DNA from: Niabella aurantiaca DSM 17617
GTDB lineage: Bacteria > Bacteroidota > Bacteroidia > Chitinophagales > Chitinophagaceae
DNA: 64,000 nt
NCBI RefSeq assembly: GCF_000374125.1
Contig: NZ_KB893626.1
Location: forward strand, 572,679-636,678
Direction of reading: 5' to 3'
This document shows positions 51,217 through 59,791 of the stretch, in pieces (position 1 is the stretch's first letter; each line of letters starts with the position of its first letter). A program made the position numbers and the translations under genes. A model generated the notes under the pieces. That model had not been told where the DNA came from, did no database searches, and saw nothing but the letters and a program-made list of their open reading frames with translations.

Positions 51217-51460
51217 TGCCCTGGGTACGGCCCATCATGCACCGGGCCTACGGCCCTCTGCTGCTCTTTGTGGCTTTATAAATGGGTTAAAACTCATTTT
51301 CTGCAGGATTCTTCGAGGCGATGCCTCTTTTGGTAATGAACGTTTAACCACGATTCTTTGGATAGTGGCTACGCCTGAGCCATAACATGGTGCAATAAAA
51401 GATCGGCACATTTTAGTGGCTATCGGGATTATGTTGAATCGTTTCTAAACAGCTTCTGAA
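51217..51460. repeat. Diverged copy of the composite hairpin element at 26760-27122
   Basis: Module order matches 26873-27120: GTGCC...GGTAC, GGGCC-TAC-GGCCC followed by TCTGCTGCTC, ATGGGTT-AAA-ACTCAT, GAGGC-GAT-GCCTC, and the right terminus AAACAGCTTCT (51448-51458). The left terminal repeat is lost. It fills much of the gap 51126-51531; no gene is present. Confidence 0.6.
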
Positions 51461-51531
51461 AAATGATTGATCCGGGTGCGGGGGTGGAGGTAGCAGCTTC
51501 CAGCGTTGGCAATCGACTCCCATCTCGATTC

Positions 51532-52107
51532 TCAATGCTGTAACCCCTCCAAAAATGCCCGGAATTTTTTATTGCTGAAATCGGCTGCTCCCTCATGCTG
51601 GTACACCAGGTTCCCCGCTTTGTCCAGCACAACGGTAGTTGGCAGGGTGCCGCTGTACCAGGACGTTGGCACCGTTCCGCGGAAGCTGGATACCGGCAGG
51701 CTGAATTGCTTTTCTTTCATAAAAGCAGTAGCCTTTGGCAGGTCCTGGTCCGCATCTACTAAAAGAAAAACAATACCGGGGTTCTCCTTAAACGAAGCAT
51801 ACAGCTCATTAATGGCGGGCATTTCCGCAATACAGGGCGGGCACCAGGTGGCCCAGAAGTTGATGAACACCACTTTGCCTTTTAAGGATTGCGGGGTATG
51901 TGTTTGGCCGGTTGCGCTAATAAACTGTACGGATGCGGCAGTGGCTTCCGGCAGTGTGGTTTTGGTGGCCGTAACCCGTGGCTGAAAGAGGCCCACTTTC
52001 ATCAGCCCGCGGATGACCACGGCTTTAAACTCCGGGAATACAAAGAGCGCCAGGGCAAGGACCAGCAGGCCGGCCGTGACAAGGTTTTGCATTGTTTTTT
52101 TGGACAT
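51532..52107 (-). CDS. TlpA-like thioredoxin-fold protein, membrane anchored
   Basis: 191 residues. One N-terminal membrane helix (about 9-26) is followed by a periplasmic thioredoxin domain with the active site WCPPC (Cys89, Cys92) in FINFWATWCPPCIAEMP and the cis-proline in GTLPTTVVLD. TlpA/ResA-like proteins reduce disulfides in the periplasm, for example in cytochrome c maturation. Target is unknown. It stands alone, divergent from the DUF3472 gene. Confidence 0.9.
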   Translation of the reverse strand: MSKKTMQNLVTAGLLVLALALFVFPEFKAVVIRGLMKVGLFQPRVTATKTTLPEATAASVQFISATGQTHTPQSLKGKVVFINFWATWCPPCIAEMPAINELYASFKENPGIVFLLVDADQDLPKATAFMKEKQFSLPVSSFRGTVPTSWYSGTLPTTVVLDKAGNLVYQHEGAADFSNKKFRAFLEGLQH

Positions 52108-52176
52108 GATACTGCAAATTATACCCGCAATCTCCTGAATCTTTCTGATTGGTAGTCTTTTAAAAATAATAAATAT

Positions 52177-52206
52177 TTGTTAACCGCCCGGTAGCTGTTA
52201 TTTTTG
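52177..52206 (+). promoter_or_regulatory. Promoter of the DUF3472 gene (TTG-N19-TATTTTTG)
   Basis: TTG at 52177-52179 and TATTTTTG at 52199-52206 with 19 bp between them fit the Bacteroidota consensus. Start of transcription is expected near 52213, leaving a leader of about 23 nt before ATG 52236. Confidence 0.7.
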
Positions 52207-52235
52207 ATGCTCGCGTTTATCAAAATAGTTAGAAT

Positions 52236-53624
52236 ATGTATCGTCGTCATCTTGTCCTGCTTTTGGGTTGCCTTCTTTTTTCACTGCCGGTGTTGCAGGC
52301 TCAACCGTCTCGCCCGGAAATGGAAAAGAAGCAGTTTGCCGTGCCTGCCAATAAAGCCTATGCGGAACCTTTTGCGCCGGGAGACCCGGGCGTATCCATC
52401 CCTGTGGGATACCCTGAGAGCCGGGGAAGCATCCGCCGGTGGCGGAATAAGGATAAACGCGTGGCATGGGTGGTTTACCAAAAGCCGGGGAATTACGATC
52501 TGTATTTTGACAACCAGGTTACTGCGGGCAAAAAACTGCGCTTTCGGCTGGATGTGAAAGGCACCTATCCGCAACTGGGGTTAAAGCCGGTAAGCCGTGA
52601 TCTTGTTTTTAAGGGAACCGGCGAAAAAGATACGCTCTACGGAATAAACGTTGCAATTCCTGCCGAAGGCTATTATAAATATACGCTCACCCCGGTAACA
52701 GATCCGGAAGGGGCGATTACCATTTCTACATTATTGTTCCGGACAGCTACACCGGATGGCTGGGTCAATTTTATCAACTACCAGTCTACCCCTTCTGTAC
52801 ACCTGTCGTTCAGCAGCACGGAGCCCACTACAAAATCCTACAACTGGCTGTACCAGGAGATCCTGGTTCCGGAGGGAGAAGATCCCCTGTACACGTATTA
52901 CATGTCGCTGGGGTTTTACCGGGGATACCTGGGCATACAAACGAATACACCAACCGAGCGGAGAGTGTTGTTTTCTGTTTGGGACAGTAAGGATGCCGAA
53001 AAGGATTCAACGATCACTAAAGCCGATTTTGTAAGCCTGGTGGATAGGGGGCCGGCTACTACAGTGAATTCGTTTGGGGGCGAAGGTACGGGCGGGCAAT
53101 CCTATGTAAAAAGTGCCAACTGGAAAACGGGTAAGCCGGTTCAGTTTCTGATGAATGTACTGCCGCAGGAAAATAATTCTGTAGTGCTTTCTGCATGGTA
53201 CCAGGTGGCAGGCGAAGGCTGGAACTATATCGCTTCCTGGCGGGCGCCTCATGAAAAGCGCTTTTTCGATGGCTTTTATTCCTTTATTGAAAATTACGGG
53301 TACACCAATGGCCAGCTGCGCCGGGAGGCCTATTATTACAACGCCTGGGGCGTAGAACAGGCTACCGGAAAATGGATTAATTTTAATAAGGTCCGTTTCT
53401 CAAACACCGATGGAAAAACGGGACAGCGGGTAGACTATGAGCAGGGCGTGTCTCCAAAATACCCCGATCGTTTTTATATGGCTGCGGGCGGTTATACTCC
53501 AACCGTAAAAACGAAGAACGAGATGCCGGCTTTAAAAACACCCCCATCCCTGGATCTTAAAAAGTTTGAGGCACGGGTAGCGGAAGCGCTGAAAAACGAG
53601 GGCCGGCAGAGCATTCAAAGATGA
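52236..53624 (+). CDS. Secreted DUF3472 (with DUF5077) protein
   Basis: 462 residues with a signal peptide (1-22, ending LQAQ). The N-terminal part (about 35-165: AVPANKAYAEPFAPGDPGVSIPVGYPESRGSIRRWRNKDKRVAWVVYQ) fits DUF5077. The DUF3472 part (about 185-440) has YMSLGFYRGYLGIQTN, RRVLFSVWDSKD and GFYSFIENYGYTNGQLRREAYYYNAWG. Family members are exported and often lie in polysaccharide-utilisation contexts, probably binding carbohydrate; no enzyme function is established that I know of. Confidence 0.85.
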   Translation: MYRRHLVLLLGCLLFSLPVLQAQPSRPEMEKKQFAVPANKAYAEPFAPGDPGVSIPVGYPESRGSIRRWRNKDKRVAWVVYQKPGNYDLYFDNQVTAGKKLRFRLDVKGTYPQLGLKPVSRDLVFKGTGEKDTLYGINVAIPAEGYYKYTLTPVTDPEGAITISTLLFRTATPDGWVNFINYQSTPSVHLSFSSTEPTTKSYNWLYQEILVPEGEDPLYTYYMSLGFYRGYLGIQTNTPTERRVLFSVWDSKDAEKDSTITKADFVSLVDRGPATTVNSFGGEGTGGQSYVKSANWKTGKPVQFLMNVLPQENNSVVLSAWYQVAGEGWNYIASWRAPHEKRFFDGFYSFIENYGYTNGQLRREAYYYNAWGVEQATGKWINFNKVRFSNTDGKTGQRVDYEQGVSPKYPDRFYMAAGGYTPTVKTKNEMPALKTPPSLDLKKFEARVAEALKNEGRQSIQR

Positions 53625-53803
53625 CATACCTGGCGATTTGAACGGGAGCGCGCAGATTTCGAATTGTGATCGATCGTCGGGTGGTTACGTATCCACAGGG
53701 ATGCATCGGCTTCGCCCGGCAAGACGGAAGGATAATTGGTCGTTAATACGCAACGTAATCTGTCGTTGGCAACTGGCGGCGTGGAGGAAAACACCCCCTT
53801 GTA

Positions 53804-54835
53804 TTATTTCACCTTCCCGATCAGCGTCTTCAGCTGCTGAAAAGCCTGTTTTTCCAGTGCGGATATTTCGATCAGCCGGTCGCCCATATCATTATAATCG
53901 GCCTGGGTATTGAGCCGGCCCTTATAGATGCCGGATGCCTGGATGGCGGCATCCCGCCATTTATCGCCGGTGGCCGTAAATTGTTTGGAGCGCTCGAACA
54001 GCTCATCAACTTTCAGGTACGGATGGGCCTGTTGCAGAAAAGCTCCGTAAATAAACCGGAAGCCGCCGCCGCCGGTGCCGATCTCTTCCTGCATGCGCAC
54101 CAGCTGGGCCAGGTAGCTGCGGGCTTTTTCATCGCCCAGTTTGGTTTTCCATTTTTTGATCTTCCGGCCGGTATAGGCAATGCCGCTCACGCCGCCAAAG
54201 GAACCGGGGATGTGCAGCATATCCCGGCAGTTGCGTTTGATGCCCTTGATAATACCCAGTTTCATTTGTTCGTCTGATGGTTCCTGCAAATGATCGCCCG
54301 GGTAATAGAGCTGCCCGCGCGGTGCAAAAGCGCCTTTGGCAAAGCGTACCCGCTCCAGCTCATAGCTGGTCATGGTGACCAGCCCTTCCATAATGGGATC
54401 ACTGATGTAGTAATCATCCCCCTTTTTATCTACAACAATTAAATTATGCGCATTGAAATGAAAACGGTATTCTTTTGGAAAGTAGGTCAGGTAGAAAACA
54501 CCTACCTGGCAGGCGGTAGGTTTACCCGCAAGTATGCGTTCGTCCAGCTCCTGCATGGCTTTTTCATGTGAGCTGAATTTTTTTCTTGTCACAGGAACAC
54601 CCAGTGCCGTGCAGGTTCTTTTGAAAATAAGCCCCGGCATGGTGCGGAAAGAGATCGCCGGCCCGCCATTCACTTTCATAAATGGCAGCTGTATATAAAA
54701 TAACCCCGATCCCATGCCAAAAGCCAGGGGCTCTGTAATTTTTGTAATGCCGTAATGACGCAATAGTGCGGTGGTAACGCCGTTTTCGCAATGCGCTGCC
54801 TGGAGATGTTTGAAGTTTGTATGTTGAAGTTCCAA
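53804..54835 (-). CDS. BtrH N-terminal domain protein (flexirubin locus)
   Basis: 343 residues. The start FKHLQAAHCENGVTTALLRHYG, with Cys16, is the BtrH-type N-terminus, named after the acyltransferase-like protein of butirosin synthesis. KHKF-like central strands (FHFNAHNLIVVDKKGDDYYISDP) suggest a papain-like/C39-like fold. BtrH-N proteins are regular members of flexirubin and aryl polyene-dialkylresorcinol clusters and may transfer the acyl chain or aid assembly. It is on the same strand as the small protein, darB and darA upstream. Confidence 0.8.
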   Translation of the reverse strand: MELQHTNFKHLQAAHCENGVTTALLRHYGITKITEPLAFGMGSGLFYIQLPFMKVNGGPAISFRTMPGLIFKRTCTALGVPVTRKKFSSHEKAMQELDERILAGKPTACQVGVFYLTYFPKEYRFHFNAHNLIVVDKKGDDYYISDPIMEGLVTMTSYELERVRFAKGAFAPRGQLYYPGDHLQEPSDEQMKLGIIKGIKRNCRDMLHIPGSFGGVSGIAYTGRKIKKWKTKLGDEKARSYLAQLVRMQEEIGTGGGGFRFIYGAFLQQAHPYLKVDELFERSKQFTATGDKWRDAAIQASGIYKGRLNTQADYNDMGDRLIEISALEKQAFQQLKTLIGKVK

Positions 54836-54933
54836 GTTTGTTGTTTATATGTATGAGAAGAGAATGGTTTATAGTGAGACGTGAACAGGCAATATTAAAT
54901 GATACTCCTGCCCGCCGCTTGCTGTTCCCTGCT

Positions 54934-55332
54934 TTATGAAAACGGATTCTTTAATTCTTCTACGCTTATTTCAAAGAGCTCCGCATATTTTTTTAGCTTA
55001 TCTGCGGAAAGCTTTTGAAAGCCGGAGGGTTTGAGGTGCTTTTTGATGGTCCATTTCCAGTAGCCGGTATAGGATGCCAGGATGTTGAGATCCATGATCT
55101 TCTTTTCCATAAAATACAGGAGGGGACTGGCCTCGCCATGCAACACTTTTTGTTTGGCTGCTTCGATCTTCGCCTCCACATCATGCCAGGCCACGTTCAG
55201 CGCCTCGGTTTTTACCTCCCAGCCGGTGCTTTGTCCGGTGGAGTAATTGCCGTTCTCGTCTACCACATAGGTAACCTCTTTGGCTATCTTGCCAAGCGCG
55301 CCATTGTCCTGCGGGATTTCTTCTTTTTTCAC
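54934..55332 (-). CDS. Conserved small protein of the flexirubin locus
   Basis: 132 residues, soluble, no signal peptide. A strand region (EVTYVVDENGNYSTGQSTGWEVKTEALNVAW) is followed by helices and a C-terminal HTH-like part (NILASYTGYWKWTIKKHLKPSGFQKLSADKLKKYAELFEISVEELKNPF) that resembles a degenerate XRE fold. It lies 98 bp upstream of the BtrH-N gene. I recall small proteins of this kind beside BtrH-N genes in flexirubin clusters but cannot name a function. Confidence 0.65.
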   Translation of the reverse strand: MKKEEIPQDNGALGKIAKEVTYVVDENGNYSTGQSTGWEVKTEALNVAWHDVEAKIEAAKQKVLHGEASPLLYFMEKKIMDLNILASYTGYWKWTIKKHLKPSGFQKLSADKLKKYAELFEISVEELKNPFS

Positions 55333-55414
55333 CGTTTTATTTTTTTTATGATTCCGGCCGCAGTACTGCTATCTGCTTCGTTGTGTCACTCCCTGCATCG
55401 TCCGGTAATACTGC

Positions 55415-55717
55415 TCAGCTTTTTTTGTATTTGTTTTTGGGATTGCGTTTTGTGTGAAAAACAGACAGAACAGTAATCGTTTTATGTTGCTCATCTATTT
55501 CATATACGATGATGAATGGAAATGTTGCTACTCCTGCTTCCCGGAACGGCCCCATGCCATATTTATATGCCTTGGGATTTTGGGCGATTTTTGTTAAAGT
55601 GAGTTCTATTTTTGCCTCAAAACGTGCCCCAAGACCTTTTTGTTGCTGCTCGTACCGCCAACGGCAGCTGAGGTACTCTTCTTCGGCTTCTTCAATAAAA
55701 TGGAGCGTAAAACTCAT
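55415..55717 (-). CDS. RelE/ParE family toxin
   Basis: 100 residues. The pattern FIEEAEEEYLSCRWRYEQQQKGLGARFEAKIELTLTKIAQNPKAYKYG...REAGVATFPFIIVYEIDEQHKTITVLSVFHTKRNP is the ParE/RelE fold with its conserved Arg and the final H-x-(K/R)-R-x-P. It would target gyrase or translation. It overlaps the antitoxin gene by 4 bp (ATGA). The pair is inserted between flexirubin genes. Confidence 0.88.
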   Translation of the reverse strand: MSFTLHFIEEAEEEYLSCRWRYEQQQKGLGARFEAKIELTLTKIAQNPKAYKYGMGPFREAGVATFPFIIVYEIDEQHKTITVLSVFHTKRNPKNKYKKS

Positions 55718-55953
55718 TTTGCCGGGTTCGATTTTCTCTTAACGGCATCCCAGGTGAGTGTCTTTGTTGTTCCCTTTTTTAAACCAGCGGAGCGCCTGTT
55801 TATTTCAGTAACAAAATTGTCATCCTTCCACCACCAGCCTTTGTCCTCTTCCTCAATAGAATCTTCTAAAACAGCGTATAACGCCTGTACCTTTTTGTCA
55901 TCGGCCTGCTGGATATACTCCACCAGTTTTTCGCGCTTTATTGCTGTTGTCAT
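55714..55953 (-). CDS. Antitoxin of the RelE/ParE pair
   Basis: 79 residues: MTTAIKREKLVEYIQQADDKKVQALYAVLEDSIEEEDKGWWWKDDNFVTEINRR is the helical pattern of Bacteroidota addiction-module antitoxins preceding ParE-type toxins. The C-terminal part is basic and flexible, suited to wrapping the toxin. It is co-translated with the toxin. Terminator hairpins at 56067-56154 insulate it from darB, so it has its own promoter. Confidence 0.85.
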   Translation of the reverse strand: MTTAIKREKLVEYIQQADDKKVQALYAVLEDSIEEEDKGWWWKDDNFVTEINRRSAGLKKGTTKTLTWDAVKRKSNPAK

Positions 55954-56066
55954 TATAAATTGCTTTCTTACGAAGTTAAGAATTTTGCGGAAACCGTATT
56001 CCCCTGATGGCCTTCCTTTTTTACTATTCAGATTCCGGTATCAGCCGGGACTATTTCTGAATAGCC

Positions 56067-56113
56067 TATGTAAAAACCGCGAGATTCTGCGAGATTCTCG
56101 CGGTTTTTACATA
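56067..56113. terminator. Long bidirectional hairpin (18-bp perfect stem)
   Basis: Arms 56067-56084 and 56096-56113 are perfectly complementary (TATGTAAAAACCGCGAGA type) with an 11-nt loop. A/T-rich ends allow function on both strands. It separates the toxin-antitoxin pair from darB. Confidence 0.65.
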
Positions 56114-56124
56114 TTGAAATAAAA

Positions 56125-56154
56125 AAAGTGAAAAAATCTTTCGTTTTTCACTTT
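56125..56154 (-). terminator. darB terminator
   Basis: AAAGTGAAAAA (56125-56135) and TTTTTCACTTT (56144-56154) pair over 11 bp. On the minus strand a T-rich run follows directly. It lies about 30 bp past the darB stop. Confidence 0.7.
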
Positions 56155-56182
56155 AACAATTGACCATTGACCATTCACCACT

Positions 56183-57331
56183 CTACACCGCCGTCAGCAG
56201 GGCATACATATAGCTGAACCTTGAGCTTTCCGGCACCAGCAGGAACACTTTGTCGCCTTTTTTCAGCTGACCGCTGTTAAACAGCTCGTCTACCATAAAA
56301 TAGACCGAGGCGGCGCCCACATTGCCCACTTTGCTCAGGTTCACAAACCATTTTTCATAAGGAATGTGATGGCCCAGCTTCAGGTGCTCTTCGTATATTT
56401 TATCTTTAAAGAAGTTGCTGCTCATATGCGGCAGGTACCAGGTAATATCGTCCGGGTTCAGCCCGCGGCGCTCAAACAGCTCCGGCAGGATCTTTCCGCC
56501 CAGCGGCACAATATTCGGGCTCAGTAGTTTTACATCCTGCTTAATGCTCAGGACGGATTTTTCGTTCAGCTCCTCGTGGTTAAATTCCAGGAAGCTTTTC
56601 AGGTGGCCATCCTCCTGCTTTTCCGCGCCCATATACATGCAGGCCTCCATATAGTCGGCATAGGAAATGCCTTCCATCCACTCGATCTTCAGGCTCAATC
56701 CTTCTTCATTCTTCTTATTGGAAATTAAGAACGCAGAAGCACCATCCGACAGCATCCAGCGTAAAAATTCCTTGTCGAAGCTGATATAAGGATTTTCTTC
56801 GAGCGCTTCCAGTTTATGCACTTCATCTTCAAACTGGTTGGCTACCAGGGAGGCCGAGAACCGCTCGGAGCCGGTGGCAACAGCCGTGGCTGCATCCCCG
56901 GTCTTTACCGACATATAGGCATATTTCAACGCATGCATGCCTGCGCAGCATACCCCTGCGGGCGATACGACTTCAATGGAACCCAGCTCCGGCAGCCAGC
57001 CATGCACCATCACGGCATGGGAAGGCATCATCTGGTCCGGCGACGAAGTGCCGCAGGAAAGCACATCTACCTGTTTCATGCCCGCTGCGTCCTGTTTAAA
57101 CAATTCCTTAATGGCCTCCGCCGTTAGCTGGGCGTTGGTATGGGTGATCTTTCCGCCTTTTTCCAGCGCATAATAACGGTTGGTAATGGCATTGTTTCTC
57201 AAAACAATTCGTCTGGATTTGGATGGTTTTCCATTAATGTAGCCCAGGTATTCCTCCATTTCATCGTTGGATACCGGGTTGTTGGGGAAGTAATGAGCGG
57301 TACGGTTAATATAAACGTCGTTCAAATTCAT
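56183..57331 (-). CDS. darB: 3-oxoacyl-ACP synthase III homolog DarB
   Basis: 382 residues. A FabH-like ketosynthase with the nucleophile in VVSPAGVCCAGMHALKYA (most likely Cys129), a histidine in WYLPHMSSNFF and an asparagine in GNVGAAS. In dialkylresorcinol synthesis DarB forms the cyclohexanedione ring from two acyl precursors. The dialkylresorcinol is then esterified to the polyene acid in flexirubins. It is the last gene of a unit starting at 58853, 113 bp after darA. The 113-bp gap carries REP-like hairpins (CCCGC/GCGGG). Confidence 0.85.
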   Translation of the reverse strand: MNLNDVYINRTAHYFPNNPVSNDEMEEYLGYINGKPSKSRRIVLRNNAITNRYYALEKGGKITHTNAQLTAEAIKELFKQDAAGMKQVDVLSCGTSSPDQMMPSHAVMVHGWLPELGSIEVVSPAGVCCAGMHALKYAYMSVKTGDAATAVATGSERFSASLVANQFEDEVHKLEALEENPYISFDKEFLRWMLSDGASAFLISNKKNEEGLSLKIEWMEGISYADYMEACMYMGAEKQEDGHLKSFLEFNHEELNEKSVLSIKQDVKLLSPNIVPLGGKILPELFERRGLNPDDITWYLPHMSSNFFKDKIYEEHLKLGHHIPYEKWFVNLSKVGNVGAASVYFMVDELFNSGQLKKGDKVFLLVPESSRFSYMYALLTAV

Positions 57332-57444
57332 AATGTTTTCTAATCATTTATTTTTTATATCCCTGCCTCAGAATCGGGCTTTTTCCCGCTAAAATGCGGG
57401 ATCGCACCCTTCGGCTACAGTGCTTCTTTTGAACTAATGAGCGG

Positions 57445-58362
57445 TCAGATCTTTTCCCTCCATTCCACACCCGCATAATAGTCCATTTGCCGCCGGATCT
57501 TCTTTTGGCTGAACGGGCGCACCAGGATCAAATCTACTAATAAAATAATAGGAGAAGCGATCAGTAATGCTACCGCAAGATAATATTTATAGGCAACAAG
57601 TATTTTTTTTCTGTTTTGCGGGTGTTTGCGAATGATAGCCACCCATTTTTTGAATATTTTTCCGGCTTTGCGCTCAATATACATCAGGGAGTATTTGACC
57701 TCCACCGCCTTTTGTTTTACCAGCTCCGGCTGCAGGCCCTCCCAACTACCGGATTGCAGGAACCGGTTTACCGTTGCGCCAAAAACGGAAGCATTGGCAA
57801 TGTCTTTCCGGGCCACGCCTGGCCGGGGAAAGATACCCCATTTGCGGTCTTTTCTGCCCGTGCCCAACCAGTGAAAAATGGTCACATAGCTGAGGTGGTT
57901 GGGGTGCCGGTCAAACAGGGCAATATTGCCTACCAGCTGTGCGCCGGCTTCGCGAAGCAGTTTCTTGTTCTTTTCCTGGGCGTTGATCCACATATTGCGG
58001 CAGCCACAAATGGTAACCAGTGGGGTGTTTTTGATAAGCGCCTTAAATGCTGCATCCTGTAAAATGGAGCTGATGGGGATGCTGGGCGACAGGTTCCAGG
58101 GCTGCCAGGCCAGGATCACCAGGTCGTACTGTTCCCGGGATACGGACCAGGGCTTCAGCGCTGTGGGGATCACGTCCACGGATTCCGGAACAGTATCAAA
58201 GAACACGGGAATACTCCAGGGAAAGGGAAACTGGTGTTGGGTTTGTACCTGCAAAAAATCGACCAAAGCGCCGTCCGCAAGCAGCGGTTTTAAAAAGGAA
58301 TCAAGGATCTGCTTTGTTTGCCCGGATTGTGTAAAATAAACCGCTAATACATGCTTGCTCAT
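57445..58362 (-). CDS. darA: Dialkylresorcinol condensing enzyme DarA
   Basis: 305 residues. The N-terminus VLAVYFTQSGQTKQILDSFLKPL is flavodoxin-like. The centre contains VILAWQPWNLSPSIPISSIL and TICGCRNMWINAQEKNKKLL. The C-terminus has one membrane segment (about 262-285) and a basic end. This matches DarA of dialkylresorcinol/flexirubin synthesis, which works with DarB. The start lies 8 bp after the stop of the upstream secreted-protein gene, so both are co-transcribed. Confidence 0.85.
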   Translation of the reverse strand: MSKHVLAVYFTQSGQTKQILDSFLKPLLADGALVDFLQVQTQHQFPFPWSIPVFFDTVPESVDVIPTALKPWSVSREQYDLVILAWQPWNLSPSIPISSILQDAAFKALIKNTPLVTICGCRNMWINAQEKNKKLLREAGAQLVGNIALFDRHPNHLSYVTIFHWLGTGRKDRKWGIFPRPGVARKDIANASVFGATVNRFLQSGSWEGLQPELVKQKAVEVKYSLMYIERKAGKIFKKWVAIIRKHPQNRKKILVAYKYYLAVALLIASPIILLVDLILVRPFSQKKIRRQMDYYAGVEWREKI

Positions 58363-58370
58363 ACCTGAAA

Positions 58371-58853
58371 TTATAAAAGGCCCGACAGTGATTTTGATTT
58401 CTTGCTGTAGTTTTTCACGCTTTGCTGTGTAACGGAAGGCAGGGATGCCAACTGGTCACGGATCATTTTGCTGTCTTCCGCAATGTTTTTAGAATATCCC
58501 AGCGACCGGGGAGCATTTTCCTGGATCATCAGGCGCAGGAAACGGAATTCCGCATTTTTTGGATGGGCCGCTATGGCTGCCTCCAGCTTTTTATGCCCCT
58601 GTTTGAAGATCGAAAGCTTTTTGGCGGGAACGGTAACCAACCCTGCTTTTCGCATCTCCAGTGCGCCGATGTAGGCGCGGGCCTCTGTGGCGTTGGTATA
58701 GCTGTTTACCTGGCGGATCTGCGTATCAATGTTCTTTACGGAGCTGCCGGCCAGTACGCTGTAAAACGCTGATTTTGATTGTGCTGTAACGGTACTGATA
58801 GTCAGTAGCCACAACCCGATCGTTCCAATAAATGTTAAAAACCGCTTCGTCAT
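58371..58853 (-). CDS. Secreted protein of the dar operon, unknown function
   Basis: 160 residues from ATG 58853 (MTKRFLTFIGTIGLWLLTISTVTAQ); an in-frame ATG at 58868 lies inside the promoter region and was rejected. After the signal peptide the protein is all helical (SVKNIDTQIRQVNSYTNATEARAYIGALEMRKAGLVTVPAKKLSIFKQGHKKLEAAI...). It is the first gene of the darA-darB unit, with a -7 element at 58866-58873. I know of no function; export near the pigment's membrane site is suggestive. Confidence 0.75.
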   Translation of the reverse strand: MTKRFLTFIGTIGLWLLTISTVTAQSKSAFYSVLAGSSVKNIDTQIRQVNSYTNATEARAYIGALEMRKAGLVTVPAKKLSIFKQGHKKLEAAIAAHPKNAEFRFLRLMIQENAPRSLGYSKNIAEDSKMIRDQLASLPSVTQQSVKNYSKKSKSLSGLL

Positions 58854-58865
58854 AAATAAAGTTTG

Positions 58866-58873
58866 CAAAGGTA
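58866..58873 (-). promoter_or_regulatory. Promoter -7 element of the dar operon
   Basis: TACCTTTG on the minus strand is a perfect match to TAnnTTTG. Transcription would start near 58859, about 6 nt before ATG 58853. A -33 TTG is not visible, hinting at activator-dependent expression. Confidence 0.5.
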
Positions 58874-59233
58874 ACGGATTATTGAGAGTATCGGTGGGTT
58901 TTGTACGATTTCATTCACCGCCCGGTACTTTCTCTTTTGTTGTCCTTTTAAGGATGAAATTAAAGAAACGGCCGTTGGTTGGCTTATTTTTTTTAATTGT
59001 TAAAAGCCCGGCGGGGTGGTATGGAAAACATTGGTCTTTATACCGATTTTTACCTGTAAAAATAGTTCCTCCGCGTTGCACATTTGCGGGAACGATTTCA
59101 GTATTCGTCGCCATTTGGGGTGGCCGTTTTCAAATTCTTTAATGAACTGCCTGTCTTTCTTATAAGAAAATCTTAAAATCGGTCATTTTTTTAAAACCTG
59201 TTAAAATATGACCATTATTATTCAAAAATGAAT
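58874..59233. other. Intergenic region with palindromes between dar operon and rpsP
   Basis: No gene is supported here. Two perfect palindromes stand out: TTTTTAC-CT-GTAAAAA at 59047-59062 and TTTCTTATAAGAAA at 59156-59169. Either could be a regulator site for the divergent dar operon. Confidence 0.35.
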
Positions 59234-59265
59234 TACTTTTGGTGCCCCATATGAGGTGTATGGGG
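59234..59265 (+). promoter_or_regulatory. rpsP promoter -7 element and 5' leader hairpin
   Basis: TACTTTTG at 59234-59241 matches the -7 consensus. A hairpin CCCCATA (59245-59251) / TATGGGG (59259-59265) begins at about the transcription start, leaving a 40-nt A/T-rich stretch before ATG 59308. A stabilising or regulatory leader role is possible. Confidence 0.45.
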
Positions 59266-59307
59266 GATTAAAATTTTATTATTTAAAGCCTTAAATTTCT
59301 ATTTAAA

Positions 59308-59769
59308 ATGGCAGCTAAGATTAGATTGCAAAGACATGGGTCAAAGAAGAGACCCTTCTACTTTATCGTAGTGGCAGACGCAAGAAGCCCTCGTGATGGT
59401 AAATTCATTCAAAAATTAGGTACGTACAATCCGCTGACCATCCCTGCTACAATTGAGCTGGATCGTCAGAAAGCATTGGAATGGCTGAATAAAGGAGCTA
59501 CTCCTACCGATACCGTTCGTCGTATCCTGAGCTTTAAGGGTGTGTTGTACCTCAAGCACCTGTTGCGTGGTGTAAAACTGGGCCTGTTTGATGAGGCTGC
59601 TGCGATGCAGAAATTCACCGCCTGGAGTGCAGAGCATGATGAGCAAATCAAAAAACGTACTGCAAAAGCGATTGAGGAAAGAAAAGCAAAACGCAGGGTG
59701 GCCAGCGTTACTCCGCGTAGAGCCGCTGCTCCTGAAGCAAACGCAAACGCTGAAGGTAACGGCGAATAA
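59308..59769 (+). CDS. rpsP: 30S ribosomal protein S16
   Basis: 153 residues. The core [43 protein letters not shown] and [30 protein letters not shown] are the S16 signature. The C-terminal 60 residues, rich in Lys, Arg, Ala and Glu ([38 protein letters not shown]), form the long tail typical of Bacteroidota. It helps assemble the 30S body. rimM follows after 74 bp, as in many bacteria, with a hairpin between them. Confidence 0.97.
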   Translation: MAAKIRLQRHGSKKRPFYFIVVADARSPRDGKFIQKLGTYNPLTIPATIELDRQKALEWLNKGATPTDTVRRILSFKGVLYLKHLLRGVKLGLFDEAAAMQKFTAWSAEHDEQIKKRTAKAIEERKAKRRVASVTPRRAAAPEANANAEGNGE

Positions 59770-59791
59770 TAGTAGAAAAATGATTCTTAAA

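Noticed and set aside
58882-59142. 86-residue and 67-residue frames in the dar-rpsP gap
   Set aside because: They overlap on opposite strands, cross a perfect palindrome and show no domain or signal pattern.
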